Shown here: positions 5,870 through 9,744 of the stretch, in pieces
Layout of the letters: each line of letters starts with the position of its first letter
How positions within the stretch are numbered: the stretch's first letter is position 1
From: Bacillota bacterium
GTDB taxonomy: Bacteria > Bacillota > Clostridia > Oscillospirales > Ruminococcaceae
Direction of reading: 5' to 3'
NCBI GenBank assembly: GCA_023413185.1
Contig: JAEZQD010000006.1
Span: forward strand, 1-9,744
Length of the DNA: 9,744 bases
Notes under the pieces: generated by a model
Seen by the model: the letters and a program-made list of their open reading frames with translations, nothing else
Told to the model about the DNA's origin: nothing
Databases searched by the model: none
Position numbers and translations under genes: made by a program

Positions 5870-5907
5870 ACGAAGCGGGCGGCATGTTCAAATGCCGCCC
5901 GCTTCGT
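5870..5907. terminator. Long perfect hairpin between convergent genes
   Basis: Two 16-nt arms (5870-5885 and 5892-5907) are exact reverse complements around a 6-nt loop, with GAAGCGGGCGGCAT in the left arm. ACGCA (5856-5860) and TGCGT (5908-5912) could add an outer helix. It lies 13 nt after the tautomerase stop and 17 nt beyond the stop of the convergent regulator gene, the usual place for a shared terminator. Neither side has a clear U-tract, so termination may be weak, Rho-assisted, or replaced by a 3'-end stabilising role. Confidence 0.6.
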
Positions 5908-5924
5908 TGCGTAAACCAAACGCC

Positions 5925-6860
5925 TCAGTCTGTATCCGTCTCAAACCGCGCCGACGGGGTGTTTGATTCTCCATACCCATCCAGCGGAACATAGATATCC
6001 GCCTCGCAGTAGGTTGCGGCGCATCGGGCAAGATCCATCCGCTCAAAGTGATAGCGCAGCGACTGGCTGTACACGCTGTTCTGCTGCCATATATGGTAGA
6101 TGAAATCGTATATTTCGTTTAGGCACCGTATAGTCAGCTCCTGGGGCGCGTGAAGCCCCACATACCGAAACACCGCGTAGTGTGCGGTGGGTAAGGTTTT
6201 GCAGCACAGGGGCGGCGGTGCGTCAAACGGTTTTTGCACCTCTACCGACGGCATATAGTCGTTACCGTACTCGGGGTTCTCTCCGTGCAGGCACAGCCCG
6301 TAGTATACCTGCGGGTTTACCTCCCCCACTATCCCGCTGCGTTCGCCGTCAAAAAAAACCTTACCCTGTGTGTTGGCGCACAGGGTCTTTATGTTTTGCT
6401 CATGCACCACAAAGGCGGGTACCCCCGCAACGGTAAACGACGGCTTTAGCATAAACCGTGGCTCAATCAGCAGACCCTGCGCCACATCCCGCATCAGGCT
6501 GGTATCCACGGGCTTTACCACCGCAAGCTCACCGCGCCGCCTGCGATACGCCGCGGGGCTGATGCCGAACTGCCGCTTAAACGCGCGCTCGTAGGACTGC
6601 TCATACTCAAACCCGTACTCCAGCGCGATATCGATGATCTTCAGGTCGGTACCCAGCAGCTCGTCCAGGCTAGCCGTCAGCTTTCGCGCGCGGGCATACT
6701 GCATCAACGGCATGCCGGTAACCCCGGTAAACAGCCGGTGCAGATGGAATTTGGAAAGCCCCAGTCGCCCGGACATCCCGTCCAGCGATACCGGGTGCTT
6801 TAGGTGTCGCTCGATGTCGCTAATCGCCTGCTCGATCAAAACACGGTTGGCTGTGTTCAT
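5925..6860 (-). CDS. AraC-family regulator with C-terminal GyrI-like ligand-binding domain
   Basis: The product is a predicted transcription factor of the Rob/SoxS-like type, with DNA binding at the N-terminus and small-molecule binding at the C-terminus. Of 311 residues, about 5-108 form the two helix-turn-helix units: VSLDGMSGRLGLSKFHLHRLF, then IIDIALEYGFEYEQSYERAFKRQFGISPAAYRR with the AraC signature. About 136-293 resemble the GyrI/effector-binding domain (FTVAGVPAFVVHEQ, PQVYYGLCLHG, YAVFRYVG and the end ADIYVPL). The start at 6860 gives the usual N-terminal helix before the first HTH; a GGGTGG site lies about 10 nt upstream. A TTG further upstream is less likely. Its promoter (TTGACT, 18 bp, TATACT) shares its -10 region with that of the divergent esterase gene, a common arrangement for regulator and target. 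The ligand is unknown. Confidence 0.9.
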   Translation of the reverse strand: MNTANRVLIEQAISDIERHLKHPVSLDGMSGRLGLSKFHLHRLFTGVTGMPLMQYARARKLTASLDELLGTDLKIIDIALEYGFEYEQSYERAFKRQFGISPAAYRRRRGELAVVKPVDTSLMRDVAQGLLIEPRFMLKPSFTVAGVPAFVVHEQNIKTLCANTQGKVFFDGERSGIVGEVNPQVYYGLCLHGENPEYGNDYMPSVEVQKPFDAPPPLCCKTLPTAHYAVFRYVGLHAPQELTIRCLNEIYDFIYHIWQQNSVYSQSLRYHFERMDLARCAATYCEADIYVPLDGYGESNTPSARFETDTD

Positions 6861-6913
6861 TTGGCAGTTCCACCCTAAAAACAGCAAGATTTGTTCGTTG
6901 TTTTACCGTTTCC

Positions 6914-6943
6914 AGTATATAATAATTTGTATTAACCAGTCAA
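6914..6943 (-). promoter_or_regulatory. Promoter of the AraC-type regulator gene
   Basis: The minus strand reads TTGACT (6943-6938), an 18-bp spacer and TATACT (6919-6914), close to the SigA consensus. The predicted start is near 6907, giving a leader of about 47 nt. The element overlaps the plus-strand -10 at 6918-6923. Confidence 0.65.
6918..6923 (+). promoter_or_regulatory. -10 element of the esterase promoter
   Basis: A consensus TATAAT on the plus strand lies 43 nt before the esterase ATG. The -35 region is poor; TTGTTT at 6898-6903 would give a 14-bp spacer, or 17 bp if AATAAT at 6921-6926 is used instead. A weak -35 fits a promoter that needs an activator, such as the divergent AraC-type protein. 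Confidence 0.5.
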
Positions 6944-6965
6944 CTAAACGAAAGGACTTCAACAT

Positions 6966-8042
6966 ATGCTTTATTACACACGCAAAACCCTGCCTGTGCT
7001 TGCCGCGGCAATTGCATGTATGATGCTGTTTGGCTGCGCGGCACCCGCTCTGTCATCCTCCGCTACCCCCGAGCCGCCGCAAAGCGCGCCGGCAGTGAGC
7101 GCCGCTGATACCGAATCCTCTGTGGAACTGTCCCCCTCACAGGTTGTCAGTCTCCCCATCTATTCCAAGGCGGTGGACGAAAATAACATTCTGGATGAAA
7201 TCCCCGATCGCACGCTTACGGTATATCTGCCTGCGGGCTACGAGGAAAGCGAGAAATCCTACCCCGTGGTGTACTATCTGCACGGCTTTGGCGAAACACC
7301 AGGCACCTTTGTGCGCAACACGTCCTACGAGCTGAACCCCGAGTTTTCGGGCGGCGAAAACCAATTTATCCTTGTTGGGGTCAACGCAAGCAACAAGTCG
7401 GGCGGCTCATTTTATGTTAACTCCCCCGTAACGGGACATTTTGAGGACTACATCACGCAGGAGGTCGTCGCACTCATCGACAGTACCTACCGCACGATCG
7501 CAAGCGCCGAGTCTCGCGGGCTGTGCGGCTTTTCAATGGGCGGCTTCGGTGCTTTGTACCTTGCACTACGGCATCCCGATATCTACGGCGCGGTTTATGT
7601 GTTTGGTCCCGGCGTTGCCGCTACAGACGATTTTGATGAAGTGCTCGATTCGTGGAAGGGCGACAATTGGGTTATGACCGCCTACGGGCAGGCGTTTGCC
7701 CCAAACCCCGGCGGCGAGGCACCCTACTGCCTTACCCCCGCGCGCGATGGCAGCGCGGCGGATCAGCCCATCATGGAGCAATGGATTGACGGCTACGCCA
7801 ACTGGGATAAAAAGCTTGACACCTACCTTGCACTGGACACCCCGCTGCGCGGCATCGGCATCGCCTATGGCACCCGCGATTCGTATAAGTGGATTCCCAA
7901 AGGCTGCGAGCATGTCATTGAGCTACTGCGTGAGCGGGACATCGAGCCTACGGTGTACGCGTTTGACCTTGGGCACACAATTCCCCCTGCCAGTATGCGC
8001 AACCTGCTTGTTCCGTTCTTCCGCGAGCACCTTGCGTTTTAA
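6966..8042 (+). CDS. Secreted lipoprotein esterase (esterase D/feruloyl esterase-like alpha/beta hydrolase)
   Basis: The product is a predicted surface-attached serine hydrolase of the Esterase family (Pfam PF00756, which includes feruloyl esterases and S-formylglutathione hydrolase). The 358-residue protein has a signal peptide with lipobox LFGC (lipidated Cys24) and a Ser/Pro-rich linker to about 60. The hydrolase fold follows: LTVYLPAGYEES (84-95), VVYYLHGFGE (101-110, oxyanion-hole loop) and the nucleophile elbow GFSMGG (188-193, Ser190). Asp305 (YGTRDSYKW) and His337 (DLGHTIP) are the probable remaining triad members. The start has AAAGGA 9 nt upstream. A likely role is removing acyl or feruloyl/acetyl groups from plant or host glycans, but the substrate is not visible. 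It is transcribed alone, diverges from the AraC-type gene and ends at a terminator. Confidence 0.88.
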   Translation: MLYYTRKTLPVLAAAIACMMLFGCAAPALSSSATPEPPQSAPAVSAADTESSVELSPSQVVSLPIYSKAVDENNILDEIPDRTLTVYLPAGYEESEKSYPVVYYLHGFGETPGTFVRNTSYELNPEFSGGENQFILVGVNASNKSGGSFYVNSPVTGHFEDYITQEVVALIDSTYRTIASAESRGLCGFSMGGFGALYLALRHPDIYGAVYVFGPGVAATDDFDEVLDSWKGDNWVMTAYGQAFAPNPGGEAPYCLTPARDGSAADQPIMEQWIDGYANWDKKLDTYLALDTPLRGIGIAYGTRDSYKWIPKGCEHVIELLRERDIEPTVYAFDLGHTIPPASMRNLLVPFFREHLAF

Positions 8043-8076
8043 GCTGGCTTACTTTACTTACTCTCACTCCTTAATA

Positions 8077-8124
8077 GGCGAGCGGTCTGAACCCTCTGGG
8101 ATTCTGACCGCCCGCTCCTTCTTT
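8077..8124 (+). terminator. Intrinsic terminator after the esterase gene
   Basis: The stem begins GGCG (8077-8080), has an A-C mismatch, then GCGGTC (8082-8087) pairing with GACCGC (8106-8111). It continues inward with GAA/TTC and CCC/GGG, one bulged A and a TCT loop. The tail reads CCTTCTTT (8117-8124). This is a long stem with a moderate U-rich tail in the plus direction, 35 nt past the esterase stop. The minus-direction flank lacks U's. Confidence 0.7.
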
Positions 8125-8147
8125 GACGCACCGAGATACAGCATTCG

Positions 8148-8897
8148 CTAGCTATCGTCTCGGGTCGCCGTATACGAAAGGTAACGAAAGCCTCCGTCGT
8201 CGGTGAGCTTAACCTCAAGCGTGCCCTCCAAAAAGGGGCTGTCGGTCTGCCCGGGCATTGATACCCCAACGGCAATCGACCATCGCTCCCCGTTTTTCTT
8301 CGCGTCCATGGCAAACACCTCGCGCCCGCCACCGCCGTAGCCCTGCAAAGTGTAGGTTTTAGCCGCCGCGTCATAGCTCGGGGACGTGCGCAGGTACTCG
8401 GCAGTCACATCAAAGTAACGCTGCACCGCCTGTTCCAGCTCCGCGGCGGTACACACCGCGTCTGCATACTCGTAGCCGTCCCCCGTCTGGATAAGCTGCC
8501 GTTTCAGCAGATTGTTGCGCCCGCAAAACCGCACGAAGTAATCCGCCTCAAGCTCGCTGGGGCTCTGCCACGTCTCAAGCACCGCGATGTCGCCGCGAAG
8601 CAGCGACTCAATGAAAACGCTTGTCACCGTCTCCAGGTCGCTCAGGTCTATCGTGCCGACGTCTGTCTCCCCAATGTACCGCTTACTTCCGTCAAGGCGC
8701 AAGGCTTCGCTCCCCGGTACAGGTTCAAACCCCTGCCCCGGTTCACTCTGTGGCGGGTCTTGCGCGGGAACGCTTCCATGACTATTACCCACTGGGGGTA
8801 CGGGCGCTTGGGGTGGCGTTTGCACCGCACACCCTGCCAGTACAATCAGTATCGCTACAAGGCACACCGTCGCTAGTCGTGACACATCCCGTTTCAT
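8148..8897 (-). CDS. Lipoprotein of unknown function
   Basis: I do not recognise a family. The 249-residue product has a clear lipoprotein signal (MKRDVSRLATVCLVAILIVL, lipobox VLAGC, Cys23), then a Pro/Gly/Gln-rich linker to about 64. A globular part of mixed alpha/beta character follows. Its first half (DLSDLETVTSVFIESLLRGD, then AAELEQAVQRYFDVT) reads as helices, and its C-terminal half (about 180-246) as strands, with a GYGGGG turn at 187-192. It has no enzyme motif I can name. Two lone cysteines lie at 125 and 149. It starts 26 nt after the upstream membrane-protein gene, with a GGGGG/AAGAG purine run before the ATG, so the two form an operon. The CDS ends in TAG, convergent with the esterase gene. 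A surface-sensing or binding role is a guess. Confidence 0.75.
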   Translation of the reverse strand: MKRDVSRLATVCLVAILIVLAGCAVQTPPQAPVPPVGNSHGSVPAQDPPQSEPGQGFEPVPGSEALRLDGSKRYIGETDVGTIDLSDLETVTSVFIESLLRGDIAVLETWQSPSELEADYFVRFCGRNNLLKRQLIQTGDGYEYADAVCTAAELEQAVQRYFDVTAEYLRTSPSYDAAAKTYTLQGYGGGGREVFAMDAKKNGERWSIAVGVSMPGQTDSPFLEGTLEVKLTDDGGFRYLSYTATRDDS

Positions 8898-8923
8898 ATG
8901 CTCTTTTCCCCCTTGCGTCAGCC

Positions 8924-9442
8924 TTATATCTCCGCTGAAATATTACTTACCGTTTCATTCTCTTTCTCTTTCGCCATCCGCCCCGCGAGCCAATAGAACA
9001 GGCGAACATACCCGTTTACAAGCAGTATCACAATTACCATGGGCAACGACTGCAACGGGGATAGTACATTCGGCAGCCGCACCTCATACAACCACAACAC
9101 CCGTGTCTCAAAGGTTGCGCTAGCGTTGTATACCCCATTGAAAAACCCGGGGATATCCACCGCAAGCATGACTGCGCACACAACAAGTGACGCAATCAGC
9201 CCGAGCCTTAGCTTGCGCCTAACCGCGCTTGTCAGCTCCACCCGCAGCGTTTTGTCGGGGTAATGCGCCTGCAACAGCTTAAGCACCACCCATAGCGGAA
9301 CTAGATATACGGTCAGCACGTTCAGGTTCACGCTAAAAAACTGGGATGAATCATTGACCAGCATCAGCAATCCCGCCGCAATCAGGTTTCCCACTATCAC
9401 ATACAGCACAAACGCACTTAGCAGTTTATAGGTCTTAACCAC
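8924..9442 (-). CDS. Polytopic membrane protein of unknown function (GTG start)
   Basis: I do not recognise a family. The 172-residue product has about four predicted membrane segments, near residues 7-29, 38-58, 79-95 and 132-153. A basic cytoplasmic-type loop lies between the second and third (HYPDKTLRVELTSAVRRKLR). A longer polar, probably external, loop follows the third (FFNGVYNASATFETR...), and a charged tail reads AKEKENETVSNISAEI. The start is GTG at 9442, fixed by AGGAGG at 9456-9451, 8 nt upstream. The first gene of a two-gene operon, it lies 26 nt before the lipoprotein gene, so the two products may form a membrane complex. Expression is predicted from an extended -10 promoter that overlaps an inverted repeat and a divergent promoter. 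Confidence 0.75.
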   Translation of the reverse strand: MVKTYKLLSAFVLYVIVGNLIAAGLLMLVNDSSQFFSVNLNVLTVYLVPLWVVLKLLQAHYPDKTLRVELTSAVRRKLRLGLIASLVVCAVMLAVDIPGFFNGVYNASATFETRVLWLYEVRLPNVLSPLQSLPMVIVILLVNGYVRLFYWLAGRMAKEKENETVSNISAEI

Positions 9443-9477
9443 GTTTATAACCTCCTATAGAATGATTTGTTCTAACG

Positions 9478-9495
9478 ATACCATTATTTTGGTAT
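9478..9495. repeat. Inverted repeat ATACCA-N6-TGGTAT, candidate operator
   Basis: ATACCA (9478-9483) and TGGTAT (9490-9495) are exact reverse complements separated by TTATTT. Each half overlaps the -10 of one of the two divergent promoters, so a dimeric protein bound here could block both. The symmetry partly follows from two TGGTAT-type extended -10 elements facing opposite ways, so chance is not excluded. Confidence 0.45.
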
Positions 9496-9498
9496 AAT
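9490..9498 (+). promoter_or_regulatory. Extended -10 promoter, plus strand
   Basis: TGG followed by TATAAT is a perfect extended -10 element. The -35 region is weak (TTGTTC at 9467-9472 would need a 20-bp spacer). It would transcribe the mini-ORF at 9593 and perhaps the gene starting at 9721. Confidence 0.5.
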
Positions 9499-9592
9499 TT
9501 CAAGTATTCGGGTTGTATCTCCTTGTATTTACAGCCAAGGGAATAACCGTTATGATTGCCTGTAGAACAATGCCTATAAGGAGGAACGTTTT

Positions 9593-9622
9593 ATGCTTAA
9601 TCCCATCTCGCGCGTTGCATAG
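9593..9622 (+). CDS. Nine-codon mini-ORF with strong ribosome binding site
   Basis: ATG at 9593 is preceded by AAGGAGG (9578-9584) at an ideal 8-nt spacing, yet the frame stops after nine codons (MLNPISRVA, TAG). It may be a leader peptide for the gene at 9721, or the start of a small hydrophobic protein lost by a frameshift, since the +1 frame continues IAGAIATIVLY before a stop. The quality of the ribosome binding site is the only real evidence that it is translated. Confidence 0.3.
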   Translation: MLNPISRVA

Positions 9623-9646
9623 CAGGGGCTATTGCAACTATTGTAC

Positions 9647-9675
9647 TTTACTAAATGTCTCACAGTGGTTATAAT
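9647..9675 (+). promoter_or_regulatory. Promoter of the gene at the right edge
   Basis: TTTACT (9647-9652), a 17-bp spacer and a consensus TATAAT (9670-9675). The predicted start is near 9682, giving a leader of about 40 nt before the ATG at 9721. Confidence 0.5.
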
Positions 9676-9720
9676 AGCCGTTGCTGTTCCAAGGTCATTT
9701 TATTGATTGGGGAGAGCAAT

Positions 9721-9744
9721 ATGAGCTATGTCAAGGCGGACTGC
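9721..9744 (+). CDS. N-terminus of a gene cut by the window edge, possibly CD3324-family (Mor-like HTH)
   Basis: Only eight codons are visible, MSYVKADC, after a GGGGAG ribosome binding site 6-7 nt upstream. The MSYVKA start is one I associate with the CD3324 family of short clostridial proteins with a Mor-type DNA-binding region. Eight residues are too few to be sure. An in-frame ATG at 9655 would add 22 residues, but lies upstream of the TATAAT at 9670 and has no ribosome binding site. Confidence 0.45.

Larger units (their letters stand above)
9475..9503 (-). promoter_or_regulatory. Promoter of the membrane protein-lipoprotein operon
   Basis: The minus strand reads TTGAAA (9503-9498), a 17-bp spacer ending in TGG, and TATCGT (9480-9475): an extended -10 promoter with a good -35. 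The predicted start is near 9468, about 25 nt before the GTG. Its spacer holds the plus-strand -10 and most of the inverted repeat at 9478-9495. Confidence 0.6.

Noticed and set aside
9552..9674. A 40-codon plus-strand open frame overlapping the mini-ORF.
   Set aside because: No ribosome binding site, irregular composition, and it reads through the good AAGGAGG of the mini-ORF; probably chance.
9655..9720. A 22-residue N-terminal extension of the right-edge gene from ATG at 9655.
   Set aside because: It starts upstream of the TATAAT at 9670 and lacks a ribosome binding site, whereas 9721 has one.
1..9744. CRISPR arrays, insertion sequences, tRNA or rRNA genes, and prophage signs.
   Set aside because: No regularly spaced direct repeats, transposase-like proteins, terminal inverted repeats, CCA-ended cloverleafs or rRNA segments were seen.

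Overview
The window looks like a chromosomal segment of a Gram-positive Clostridia bacterium, probably near the Oscillospiraceae/Ruminococcaceae. The evidence is strong AGGAGG-type ribosome binding sites before most genes, lipobox-type lipoproteins, an L3 with the HGTGPVHR stretch I associate with that group, and a DUF4349 lipoprotein. This placement comes from recognising protein sequences and codon style; no phylogeny was run.

Positions 1-3581 (minus strand) hold the first seven genes of the S10 ribosomal protein operon in canonical order: rpsJ (S10), rplC (L3), rplD (L4), rplW (L23), rplB (L2), rpsS (S19) and rplV (L22, cut by the window edge). The proteins have normal lengths and intact motifs. 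Less ordinary are the non-coding parts. A leader of about 317 nt lies between a good promoter (TTGCAA, 17 bp, TATTAT) and a GTG-started rpsJ. It contains a textbook Rho-independent terminator about 90 nt before the gene, which implies transcription attenuation. Two long structured gaps occur inside the operon: 125 nt between rpsJ and rplC, and 149 nt between rplW and rplB.

Positions 3934-4354 are non-coding. From 4355 a plus-strand pair encodes a membrane-tethered DUF4349 lipoprotein and a tautomerase-superfamily enzyme with the catalytic N-terminal proline. A 16-bp perfect hairpin separates the tautomerase from a convergent AraC-type regulator with a GyrI-like ligand domain (5925-6860, minus). 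Divergent from the regulator is a lipoprotein esterase of the esterase D/feruloyl esterase family (6966-8042, plus). The two promoters share the same -10 region, so the regulator probably controls the esterase, itself, or both.

A plus-strand terminator follows the esterase. Positions 8148-9442 (minus) hold a two-gene operon of unknown function: a polytopic membrane protein followed by a lipoprotein. Its promoter overlaps a plus-strand promoter around a perfect ATACCA/TGGTAT inverted repeat, a candidate operator. To the right are a 9-codon mini-ORF with an excellent ribosome binding site, a further promoter, and the first eight codons of a gene resembling the CD3324 family.

No CRISPR array, insertion sequence, tRNA or rRNA was seen. 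The most interesting material is regulatory: the S10 attenuator, the switch-like hairpins between rplW and rplB, and two overlapping divergent promoter pairs.
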